Shown piece after piece: positions 1 to 5,302 of a stretch of 5,302 nt of DNA. Made by a program: the position numbers and the translations under genes. Under the pieces are notes generated by a model. That model ran no database searches. It worked only from the letters and a program-made list of their open reading frames with translations, and had not been told where the DNA came from. The DNA comes from DASQPR01 sp035713725 (GTDB lineage: Bacteria; Actinomycetota; Actinomycetes; Mycobacteriales; Micromonosporaceae), in contig DASTMZ010000119.1 in assembly GCA_035713725.1 (NCBI GenBank), positions 1 through 5,302 of the forward strand. Direction: 5' to 3'. The first letter of the stretch is position 1; every line of letters starts with the position of its first letter.

Positions 1-285
1 GTCACCAGCACACATCGCCGCCCACACCGGCTTGACCACCCGCTGCAGATACCGGCCAAACTCCACCTGATACCGCGCCGCCGCCCGCGTCCACGCCAAC
101 GTCACCGCCACCTCGTCGGCGTCAAACCCAAGCCGATCCCGGTCGGCGACGGCCACCACCGCGTCCAGCAACGCCGCATCCGCGACCGCCGCGGCCCGGG
201 CACGAGCGGCAAGCACATCGGTCAACGCATCCACGGCCTGCGCATCCACGGTCTGCGTGTCAGAACCGCCGCCGTCGATACCCAC
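1..285 (-). CDS. DUF222 / 13E12 repeat family protein, N-terminal part (cut by left window edge)
   Basis: The minus-strand frame is open from a GTG at 285-283 to the window edge, giving 95 codons. After a short polar start (MGIDGGGSDTQT), residues 18-47 form an Ala-rich helix. Residues 54-76 (FDADEVAVTLAWTRAAARY, then QVEF) and the following LQRVVKPVWAAMCAGD match the usual start of DUF222, in which an 'ADElA..L..s...A' helix precedes a 'lP.v..am.aGe' segment. Known members often carry a C-terminal HNH nuclease motif, but that part lies outside the window, so nuclease activity cannot be claimed. GTG 285 is chosen because a TAG at 297-295 closes the frame upstream, no other start lies between, and a -10-like hexamer sits 6 nt before it. 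An ATG at 289-287 is in another frame that does not give the DUF222 pattern. No Shine-Dalgarno is seen, which fits a leaderless mRNA. It is divergent from the methyltransferase gene. The family call is from pattern recognition only. Confidence 0.8.
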   Translation of the reverse strand, partial: MGIDGGGSDTQTVDAQAVDALTDVLAARARAAAVADAALLDAVVAVADRDRLGFDADEVAVTLAWTRAAARYQVEFGRYLQRVVKPVWAAMCAGD

Positions 286-291
286 ACATTG

Positions 292-321
292 ATACTAGTG
301 TACTAATCACCGCCCGAACAA
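292..321 (-). promoter_or_regulatory. Candidate leaderless promoter of the DUF222 gene
   Basis: On the minus strand, TTGTTC (321-316) and TAGTAT (297-292) are separated by 18 nt, a reasonable -35/-10 pair. TAGTAT fits the actinobacterial TAnnnT -10 pattern. Only 6 nt separate it from the GTG at 285, so transcription would start at or next to the start codon and give a leaderless mRNA. This agrees with the lack of a Shine-Dalgarno. On the plus strand, the pentamer TACTA occurs twice (293-297 and 301-305), 8 bp apart start to start. The pair overlaps the -10 and could be an operator half-site pair or chance. Confidence 0.5.
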
Positions 322-463
322 CCCTCGCCAACAAGGAACACCGCACTGTCCACATAGGACGCCATGCGGAGAAGAGCGTCGGCACCGCAGCGCAACTCGC
401 GCCGCCGGACGTCGGCACCAGACACCCGCCAACAAAGTCGATGCGGTCAACGAAGAGTCTCGG

Positions 464-475
464 CATACTGCCGCG
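464..475 (+). promoter_or_regulatory. Weak candidate -10 element for leaderless methyltransferase mRNA
   Basis: CATACT (464-469) is followed by exactly 6 nt and then the GTG at 476, the same geometry as the divergent DUF222 promoter. No convincing -35 hexamer lies 16-18 nt upstream, and only a poor purine stretch (GAAGAG, 452-457) lies far upstream of the start, so a classical ribosome site is not evident. The rest of the 286-475 intergenic region shows only short direct repeats: CGTCGGCACC at 377-386 and 410-419, and CGCCAACAA at 326-334 and 427-435. I see no RNA gene or terminator in it. Confidence 0.3.
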
Positions 476-1210
476 GTGTACTCCGACGACGACGCGGCCG
501 CTCTTTACGACATCCAGAACCCGTGGGACACCACGCGGTATCCCAGCGACGCCTTCTATCACGCGCTCGTGATGTCCGCCGGCTCGGTGCTAGACGTCGG
601 CTGCGGAACCGGCGCAATGCTGCACCACGCTCGCGACGCCGGACACACCGGCAGACTGTGCGGTCTCGATCCGAATCGCGCCAGGCTCGATCGCGCTCGA
701 CGTCGGACCGACATCGAGTGGGTGCTCGGCACGGCCGCCTCGGCCCGGTGGGACCGCGAGTTCGAGCTGGCAATCATGGCCAGCAACACATTCCAGGTGT
801 TCGTCGAGGACGACGACCTACGAGCGTCGCTCGCCGCGATCCGGGCTGCGCTTGTGCCGGACGGTCGGGTCGCGTTCGGCAGTCGCCATCCACAGGCCCG
901 CGCATGGGAGAACTGGACACCCGACAACGCAACCGATGTGGTCGACGCAGCCGGACGAACGATACGCGTATCGCATCGCGTGGAGGCCGTCGTGGGCGAC
1001 GTTGTCGTCACGTTCACCGAGACGGTCAGCCAACCGGACTCCACCACGCTTCGCGTCGATCATGGCCGCCTGCGTTTCCTCGACGTACCCACGCTTTCGG
1101 TGTTTTTGACGGAGGCCGGACTCGCGATCGAGGAGCAGTATGGCGACTGGGCACGCGGTCCGCTGACCGGCAGTAGCAAGGAGATCGTGACGGTCGCCCG
1201 CCGCGCCTGA
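476..1210 (+). CDS. Class I SAM-dependent methyltransferase
   Basis: This 244-residue cytosolic protein is predicted to transfer a methyl group from S-adenosylmethionine to an unidentified small substrate. Residues 38-46 (VLDVGCGTG) are motif I of the Rossmann-like SAM site. D65 in GLDPN is the acidic residue at the end of strand 2 that normally binds the ribose hydroxyls. Residues 98-109 (LAIMASNTFQVF) fit strand 4 and its following loop, and VPDGR (127-131) is the usual 'pGG' turn before strand 5. The C-terminal half ends with a helix and strand (FLTEAGLAIEEQYGDW) and EIVTVAR. The length is normal for the Methyltransf_25/11 type. The start is GTG 476; upstream in-frame codons contain no good start, and LYDIQNPW directly before the SAM fold fits this clade. 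No Shine-Dalgarno is visible. The substrate is unknown. It lies 47 nt upstream of an aldehyde dehydrogenase gene and may share its transcript. Confidence 0.85.
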   Translation: MYSDDDAAALYDIQNPWDTTRYPSDAFYHALVMSAGSVLDVGCGTGAMLHHARDAGHTGRLCGLDPNRARLDRARRRTDIEWVLGTAASARWDREFELAIMASNTFQVFVEDDDLRASLAAIRAALVPDGRVAFGSRHPQARAWENWTPDNATDVVDAAGRTIRVSHRVEAVVGDVVVTFTETVSQPDSTTLRVDHGRLRFLDVPTLSVFLTEAGLAIEEQYGDWARGPLTGSSKEIVTVARRA

Positions 1211-1242
1211 GCCGCGTCAAGGCAGACAAGCCGAGCCGGGTC

Positions 1243-1247
1243 GAGGT
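1243..1247 (+). promoter_or_regulatory. Candidate ribosome binding site for aldehyde dehydrogenase
   Basis: GAGGT lies 10 nt before the GTG at 1258. The spacing is slightly long but usable, and it is the best purine-rich match in the 47-nt gap after the methyltransferase stop. It supports the GTG 1258 start over the in-frame GTG at 1327, just before the conserved region. The gap shows no terminator hairpin or obvious promoter, so read-through from the methyltransferase gene is plausible. Confidence 0.4.
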
Positions 1248-1257
1248 CGTTCGCCGC

Positions 1258-2871
1258 GTGGCCGTCGACGCCGCCAATCCGACTACGCAGGTACGCCCAA
1301 CCGATGGCGCACCCTATGCTGTCGACGTGCTGACCTCGACGATCGGCGGCCGCCGGACCGACGCCGCGCCCGCCGGCAACGTGCTGACGTCGCTGAATCC
1401 GGCCAATCAGACGCAGGAAGTCGCGCAGGTCGCGCTCGCCGACGCGCACACGTACGTCGACGCGTGCCGTTCCGCCCGAGCGGCACAGCGCACGTGGTCG
1501 CGGGTACCCGCGCCGGTGCGTGGTCAGGTGATCGCGAACCTGTCGCGACTGGTGGCCGCCAACAAGGAGACGCTCGCGCAGATCGTGACGAGGGAGATCG
1601 GCAAGCCGATCGCTGAGGCACGCGGCGAGGTGCAGGAGATCATCGACACCTGCGACTTCTTCCTGGGCGAAGGCCGGCGACTCTACGGGCAGACCGTACC
1701 CAGCGAGATGCCCGACAAGCAGCTGTTCACGTTCCGAGTGCCGGTCGGCGTCGCGGCGATCATCACGGCGGGCAACTTTCCGGTGGCCGTACCGTCGTGG
1801 TACATCGCGCCCGCTCTGCTGTGCGGTAACGCGGTGGTGTGGAAGCCGGCGGAGTACGCGGCCGCTTCTGCCGACGCCTTCGGCGAGCTGATCCGCCGCG
1901 CTGGAGTTCCGGATGGTGCGTTCGAAGTGGTGTACGCGGACGGTGAGACGACGTTCGCCGGCCTCACGAGCGCGCTGGAGGGCGGGTTCGTGGACAAGGT
2001 CGGCTTCACCGGATCGTCGGACGTTGGCGCGCGCATCGGCGAACTGTGCGGCCGCCACCTGCAGACCCCGTGCCTCGAACTCGGCGGCAAGAACCCGATG
2101 GTGGTCACCGAGGACGCGGACATCATGCTCGCCGTGGAGGGCGCGCTGTTCGCCGGCTTCGGCTCGGCCGGTCAACGATGTACGTCACTCGGCACCGCGA
2201 TCGTGCACGAGTCACGTTACGAAGAGTTCCTCACGGCACTCGACCACGCTGTGCGTACCGCCATCGTCGGCGACCCGACGCGGGAGGACGTGCTCTACGG
2301 ACCGATGCTGGCGGAGCGGTTCGCCCGGCGGTACGAGGAGTTCGTGAGCTGGATCGAGCCGTACCACCGGGTCCTCGGCTCAACCTCGACGGGCCGCATC
2401 ACGCGCGACAACCCGCGGGACGGCTTCGCCGGCAACGAGAACGGGCTTTACTACCACCCGGCCGTCGTCGCGGACATACGCCCGACCGACAAGCTCTTCA
2501 CCACCGAGACGTTCGGGCCGATCATCGGTGTGATGCCTTACCAACTGCTGGACGAGGCGATCGAGCTTGCGAACGCTCCCGGATATGGCCTGTCGTCGTC
2601 GATCTACACCACGGACCCGACCTCGGCGTTCCGCTTCCGCGACGGGATCGGCGCGGGCATGGTGTCGGTGAACAACTCGACGTCCGGTGCCGAGGCACAC
2701 CTGCCGTTCGGTGGCAACGGCCGCTCCGGCAACGGATCGCGCCAGTCCGGCATGTGGGTGCTCGACCAGTTCACCCGCTGGCAGGCGATGAACTGGGACT
2801 ACTCGGGCCGCCTGCAGAAGGCGCAGATGGACACCGCGATCATCGCGCCGGACCTCGACTTCCGGCTCTGA
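1258..2871 (+). CDS. NAD(P)-dependent aldehyde dehydrogenase family protein
   Basis: This 537-residue protein of the aldehyde dehydrogenase superfamily oxidises an aldehyde to a carboxylate with NAD(P)+. The catalytic set is intact: oxyanion Asn N173 in AGNFPVAVP, cofactor-binding K196 in VWKPAE, the GFTGSSDVG turn (249-257), general base E274 in ELGGKNP, nucleophile C308 in GQRCTS, and E417 in TTETFGPI. The late NNSTSGAEAHLPFGG stretch (472-486) is also typical. Many members have about 480-510 residues. The excess is an N-terminal lead of about 35 residues and a C-terminal end (NWDYSGRLQKAQMDT, then IIAPDLDFRL). The 'NFPVAVPSWY' and 'GSAGQRCTS' stretches recall ALDH7/piperideine-6-carboxylate and semialdehyde dehydrogenases more than betaine aldehyde enzymes, but the substrate cannot be read from sequence. 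No signal peptide is seen. Start GTG 1258 is supported by GAGGT upstream; an in-frame GTG at 1327 would also keep the fold. Family certain, substrate unknown. Confidence 0.95.
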   Translation: MAVDAANPTTQVRPTDGAPYAVDVLTSTIGGRRTDAAPAGNVLTSLNPANQTQEVAQVALADAHTYVDACRSARAAQRTWSRVPAPVRGQVIANLSRLVAANKETLAQIVTREIGKPIAEARGEVQEIIDTCDFFLGEGRRLYGQTVPSEMPDKQLFTFRVPVGVAAIITAGNFPVAVPSWYIAPALLCGNAVVWKPAEYAAASADAFGELIRRAGVPDGAFEVVYADGETTFAGLTSALEGGFVDKVGFTGSSDVGARIGELCGRHLQTPCLELGGKNPMVVTEDADIMLAVEGALFAGFGSAGQRCTSLGTAIVHESRYEEFLTALDHAVRTAIVGDPTREDVLYGPMLAERFARRYEEFVSWIEPYHRVLGSTSTGRITRDNPRDGFAGNENGLYYHPAVVADIRPTDKLFTTETFGPIIGVMPYQLLDEAIELANAPGYGLSSSIYTTDPTSAFRFRDGIGAGMVSVNNSTSGAEAHLPFGGNGRSGNGSRQSGMWVLDQFTRWQAMNWDYSGRLQKAQMDTAIIAPDLDFRL

Positions 2872-2920
2872 CGGGTGCGCCGCACGAGCGCCGCCGCGAC
2901 CTGACCTGCGCGATGCAACC

Positions 2921-2984
2921 ATGCACGCGTCCGGATGCCTTTAGCTATCGACGGCGGACGCGAAAGGTGCGGGGATGCACGCGT
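2921..2984 (+). repeat. Duplicated ATGCACGCGT before and at the sigma factor start
   Basis: The decamer ATGCACGCGT occurs at 2921-2930 and again at 2975-2984, where its ATG is the start codon of the sigma factor. The copies are 54 nt apart, so they are in the same frame. The first copy would open a 7-codon reading frame (MHASGCL) ending at TAG 2942-2944. The first copy has no clear ribosome site, so it is either chance, a duplication, or a minimal leader ORF. The rest of the 2872-2974 gap shows no convincing promoter; a GCAACC at 2915-2920 is faintly like an ECF -35 but lacks a well-placed -10 partner. Confidence 0.4.
2963..2967 (+). promoter_or_regulatory. Ribosome binding site of the sigma factor gene
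   Basis: AAAGG (within AAAGGTG, complementary to the 16S rRNA tail) lies 7 nt before ATG 2975. It is the strongest Shine-Dalgarno in the window. It fixes the sigma factor start and contrasts with the apparently leaderless genes to the left. Confidence 0.65.
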
Positions 2985-3490
2985 GGGAGCAGGACTACGT
3001 CGATTACGTCACGGCGCGCACGCCCGCGCTGCGCAGGCTCGGCCTGCGACTGTGCGGCGACGAGGCGACCGCTGACGACCTGATCCAACAGACCATCACC
3101 GCGCTCTACGTCCGCTGGAAACGCGTCAGCACGGTCGAGCACCTTGACGCGTACGTGCGAACCATGGTGGTGCGGGCCTATCTGAACGAGAAACGGCGGC
3201 CGTGGTCGCGGGTCGGCAGATTCGCGACTGCGCCGGAGACGTCCAGCGTGAACGACCCGGACGTGACCGAGCGCATTGTCTTGCACGCCGCGCTGGCCAA
3301 GATTCCGCCGCGCCAACGCGCCGTGCTCGTCCTGAGGTTCCTCTACGACCTTCCGGTCGACGAGGTCGCGGAGATGTTGCGGTGCTCGGCCGGCACCGTG
3401 AAGAGCCAGACCTCGCGCGGCTTGGCGACGCTGCGAAACATCCTGAACGAAGTGCCGGCGACGGCTACCGAGACCTGGAGCCTGACATGA
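2975..3490 (+). CDS. SigE-family ECF RNA polymerase sigma factor
   Basis: This 171-residue protein is a two-domain extracytoplasmic-function sigma factor that would direct RNA polymerase to a small regulon. Region 2 covers about residues 8-75: helix YVTARTPALRRLGLRLCGD, then ADDLIQQT (33-40) for core binding, and the -10-reading helix LDAYVRTMVVRAYLNEKRR (57-75). A short linker (76-98) leads to region 4 at about 107-157, starting LAKIPPRQRAVLVLRF and containing the helix-turn-helix VDEVAEMLRCSAGTVKSQTS (128-147), a pattern typical of the actinobacterial SigE-type ECF family. There is no C-terminal extension domain. The ATG at 2975 has a good AAAGG ribosome site. The stop overlaps the next gene's start as ATGA (3487-3490), so the two are probably translationally coupled, the common arrangement for an ECF sigma factor and its membrane regulator. 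'SigE family' is a family name; orthology to a characterised sigE is not implied. Confidence 0.93.
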   Translation: MHAWEQDYVDYVTARTPALRRLGLRLCGDEATADDLIQQTITALYVRWKRVSTVEHLDAYVRTMVVRAYLNEKRRPWSRVGRFATAPETSSVNDPDVTERIVLHAALAKIPPRQRAVLVLRFLYDLPVDEVAEMLRCSAGTVKSQTSRGLATLRNILNEVPATATETWSLT

Positions 3491-4785
3491 CAATTGACAA
3501 AGACACCATCGGCCCGTTTGTACGGCTGATGGACGAGGAGCCCCGAAGCGCGTCGCGCGTCGACGTTGCTCGCGCGATGAGCGACGGGCGCCGACTGCGG
3601 CGCATGCACCGCGTCACGCTGTCGACCGCTGCCGCGGCCGCGGTTGCCGCGATCGCGTTCGCGGTTCCCTTTGCGCTCGGCGGCGTGGTCGGCACGCGTC
3701 CCCCCACGGCGGCCGCCAAGACAGCCACGGCCGTCAACCCGCCCGCGACTGCGGCGAGCGTGACCGCGATCCCCACGTACCAGCCGGTCGCTCGGCCGCC
3801 GTCTCGGGCCGGCGTGCCGCCAGTGCCGGCCAGTTGTACCGGACGCTTCCTGCCACTGCCGCAAGGTGTCGGCGCCGCGATCATCACCGACGGCGATTCA
3901 ACCGGTCGTTACCTCGTCGGGTACGCGACCGACCGTGCCCACACGTACCAGCCGATCCTCTGGACCGACGGCACACCGACGCTTCTGGACGCGGACGCGA
4001 GTTTTGGCCCGCCAGTAGTGAACTCGCACGGTGAGGTGGCCGGCTCTGGGATCACGACGGACGGATCCCAGAACGAGTGGATCGCGTGGACGTACCGTGA
4101 CGGTACGGTCACCCGCCTGCTGCACGGAGACACGTCCTACATGGTCGCGGGGATCAACGACAACGGTGATGTGCTCGCCATCCCGATGCCACGGTTCGAG
4201 GACGGCACCCAGGACGCGCCGTTCGTACCCTTGTCACCGGTGGTACTCAACGGGGACAACGTCCGTCATCTCGACACCGTGCCATATGAGGACGCAACAC
4301 TCTTCCAGGGCGGCATCGGCAACGACGGAACGGTGGTCGGCGGAGAGAACCAGAGTGGAAACGCGTACGTCTGGGATCCGCAGGGGCACATCTCTCAACT
4401 GACCGGTCCGAGCGCCTACTCGTATGCGTCGTCCACCCGCAACGGGTTCGTACTCGGTGGCAGCGGCCGCGACAACCCCGATCTGCCGGGGCTGTTCCTA
4501 GCCGCGCGCTGGGACCTGGGGACCGGCAAGGCGAAGTCGTTCCATGACGTCACGCTGGCCGCGGGCGCCACGATCACGTCGAGCGGCTGGTTCGCCGGCA
4601 AAAACGACAAAGGCCCGGTCGCAGTGTTCGGCGGGACGGTACGCCAACTCCCCCGCGTACCCGGTGCCGTCGACTGGACGCAATTCGCGTTCGCCGTGAC
4701 CATGAGCGACGACGGGCACATCATCGGCGGGCAAGCCGACCGGACCGCCGACGACATCGGCGCGGTCGAGTGGACCTGCCACTGA
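3487..4785 (+). CDS. Membrane-anchored HAF-like beta-propeller protein, candidate sigma regulator
   Basis: This 432-residue protein has four parts. Residues 1-42 are cytosolic and end in a basic GRRLRRMHR, giving N-in topology. Residues 43-69 are one Ala/Val-rich membrane helix. Residues 70-116 are a Pro/Ala/Thr-rich stalk. Residues 117-432 are an extracytoplasmic repeat domain. The repeats follow a 'G-x-N-x-x-G-x-V-x-G ... W/F-x-x-G-x-x-x-x-L' pattern, for example VVNSHGEVAG (177-186), GINDNGDVLA (222-231), GIGNDGTVVG (276-285) and TMSDDGHIIG (405-414), resembling HAF repeats. Seven units are countable. The only cysteines are C117 and C431. The start ATG 3487 overlaps the sigma factor stop; an in-frame ATG at 3202 would read non-native Arg-rich sequence through the sigma gene and is rejected. 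The cytosolic part holds SASRVDVARAMSDGRR but no HxxxCxxC zinc anti-sigma motif. An anti-sigma role is inferred from position only; a secreted-signal sensor or an unrelated surface protein is possible. Confidence 0.85.
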   Translation: MTIDKDTIGPFVRLMDEEPRSASRVDVARAMSDGRRLRRMHRVTLSTAAAAAVAAIAFAVPFALGGVVGTRPPTAAAKTATAVNPPATAASVTAIPTYQPVARPPSRAGVPPVPASCTGRFLPLPQGVGAAIITDGDSTGRYLVGYATDRAHTYQPILWTDGTPTLLDADASFGPPVVNSHGEVAGSGITTDGSQNEWIAWTYRDGTVTRLLHGDTSYMVAGINDNGDVLAIPMPRFEDGTQDAPFVPLSPVVLNGDNVRHLDTVPYEDATLFQGGIGNDGTVVGGENQSGNAYVWDPQGHISQLTGPSAYSYASSTRNGFVLGGSGRDNPDLPGLFLAARWDLGTGKAKSFHDVTLAAGATITSSGWFAGKNDKGPVAVFGGTVRQLPRVPGAVDWTQFAFAVTMSDDGHIIGGQADRTADDIGAVEWTCH

Positions 4786-4802
4786 TCGGGGCTATGGCAG
4801 TC

Positions 4803-4837
4803 CGGGCCGGTTCGGGCGACGTGCCCGAACCGGTCCG
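4803..4837. terminator. Bidirectional hairpin between convergent genes
   Basis: CCGGTTCGGGC (4807-4817) and GCCCGAACCGG (4823-4833) pair perfectly around a 5-nt loop (GACGT). The stem extends outward with one G·U pair and three more Watson-Crick pairs to 4803/4837, about 15 bp in all. It starts 17 nt after the stop of the propeller gene and ends 18 nt before the stop of the minus-strand gene, the expected place for a shared terminator. No T-tract follows on either strand, as is common in high-GC actinobacteria. Confidence 0.75.
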
Positions 4838-4855
4838 CTGTCTGTGCGAGCTGAA

Positions 4856-5302
4856 CTACGGAGTCGGCGGCCCCGGATCGGGCGACTGGGACGGTTCGAC
4901 GGCCGGCGGCGACGTAGCGGTCGATGGCGAAGGTGGCGGTGGCGGCGGCGTGTTGGACGACACCTGAATGTCCTGGAACGTCACGTGGTACGACTTCGAC
5001 ACGGCGGCGCTCTTCGGTTCGACAATGCCGAGCGTCACCACACCTGGCTGGTCGAATGCGGTGTTCGTCACCTGCCCAAGCGGCTGAGAATTTTCGCATC
5101 CGCTCGATGACACCGCGCACTGCAGAATCGTGAACGTCGATCCCGACGCGACGATCGCGAACCGCACCTTTGATCCGGCGGCAATGGCCGGCTTGATGGC
5201 GATCGTACTAATGCCCGCGAATGCGAGACCGCTGTGGATCGCGAACGTCACATGGTCGGCGCAGATCTGCAACGCGTAGCCATACGCTGGGCCGTTTTGG
5301 AA
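4856..5302 (-). CDS. Probable secreted/surface beta-sandwich protein, C-terminal part (cut by right window edge)
   Basis: The minus-strand frame is open from the right edge to TAG at 4858-4856, giving 148 residues, with the N terminus outside the window. The visible part starts FQNGPAYGYALQICADH and runs as alternating beta-prone strands: KVRFAIVASGSTFTILQC, a short Cys loop (CAVSSSGC), LGQVTNTAFDQPGVVTLGIV and SYHVTFQDIQV. This layout resembles the C-terminal half of concanavalin A-like/LamG or DUF1080-type carbohydrate-related sandwiches, but the assignment is tentative. Three cysteines suggest an oxidised compartment. The last ~32 residues are a Pro/Ser-rich tail with six consecutive prolines and no LPxTG, membrane helix or binding domain after it. 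A TTG at 5272 could serve as a start, but the frame continues upstream with similar coding character, so the gene is treated as partial. It is convergent with the propeller gene and separated from it by a hairpin. The function is not recognised. Confidence 0.7.
   Translation of the reverse strand, partial: FQNGPAYGYALQICADHVTFAIHSGLAFAGISTIAIKPAIAAGSKVRFAIVASGSTFTILQCAVSSSGCENSQPLGQVTNTAFDQPGVVTLGIVEPKSAAVSKSYHVTFQDIQVSSNTPPPPPPSPSTATSPPAVEPSQSPDPGPPTP

Noticed and set aside
260..562. Minus-strand frame using the ATG region near 289 instead of GTG 285
   Set aside because: It ends in Arg residues at 260 and gives no DUF222 pattern; the GTG frame does.
364..1176. 270-codon plus-strand open frame overlapping the methyltransferase
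   Set aside because: It is rich in Arg and Ser with no domain pattern, while the frame starting at 476 carries a full SAM-binding fold over the same bases.
1060..2175. 371-codon minus-strand open frame opposite the aldehyde dehydrogenase
   Set aside because: It is Arg-rich shadow coding typical of high-GC DNA, lies antisense to a gene with intact catalytic motifs, and has no recognisable domain.
2915..2931. ECF-type autoregulatory promoter (GCAACC ... CGTC) upstream of the sigma gene
   Set aside because: The two elements are only about 7 nt apart instead of the usual 16-17, so this is not a credible -35/-10 pair.
2046..3083. 345-codon plus-strand frame across the dehydrogenase end and sigma start
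   Set aside because: It is a shadow frame overlapping two well-supported genes, with Arg/Pro/His-biased composition.
3202..3486. In-frame upstream extension of the propeller protein from ATG 3202
   Set aside because: It overlaps the sigma factor region 4 in another frame, reads as Arg/Gly/Pro-rich shadow sequence, and would bury the natural ATG 3487 with its ATGA overlap.
4416..5120. 234-codon minus-strand frame spanning the terminator and the propeller gene
   Set aside because: It crosses the hairpin and is antisense to repeat-coding sequence; the alternative minus frame ending at 4856 has far better protein character.
1..5302. CRISPR arrays, tRNA/rRNA genes, insertion sequences or attachment sites
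   Set aside because: No regularly spaced repeats, cloverleaf-like segments, transposase motifs or terminal inverted repeats were found on reading both strands.

Overview
The window is G+C-rich (about two-thirds by eye) with the codon use of a high-GC actinomycete. The content agrees: a DUF222/13E12-type gene start, a SigE-family ECF sigma factor, and gene starts without Shine-Dalgarno sequences that sit 6 nt after a -10-like hexamer. The genus cannot be fixed from the sequence.

Layout: (1) 1-285, minus strand: the N-terminal 95 codons of a DUF222 (13E12 repeat) protein, cut by the left edge. (2) 286-475: a divergent intergenic region with a good leaderless promoter for the DUF222 gene and a weaker leaderless candidate for the rightward gene. 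(3) 476-1210, plus: class I SAM-dependent methyltransferase. (4) 1258-2871, plus: NAD(P)-dependent aldehyde dehydrogenase with all catalytic motifs, 47 nt downstream and possibly co-transcribed. (5) 2975-3490, plus: SigE-family ECF sigma factor. (6) 3487-4785, plus: a single-pass membrane protein overlapping the sigma gene by ATGA, with a short cytosolic tail, a Pro/Ala/Thr stalk and an extracytoplasmic domain of HAF-like repeats. (7) 4803-4837: a strong hairpin between convergent genes. (8) 4856-5302, minus: the C-terminal part of a probable secreted or surface beta-sandwich protein with a proline-rich tail, cut by the right edge.

The most interesting unit is the translationally coupled sigma factor/membrane protein pair. 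The membrane protein's outer domain reads as seven repeat units. The missing last strand of unit 7 seems to be supplied by the segment just before unit 1, and the protein's only two cysteines (C117 and C431 of 432) lie at that junction. This suggests a disulfide-closed seven-bladed propeller on a membrane stalk, whose cytosolic tail could act as a non-zinc anti-sigma element. The sequence supports the architecture; the regulatory role is inference. The methyltransferase and aldehyde dehydrogenase look like ordinary accessory metabolic genes of unknown substrate.
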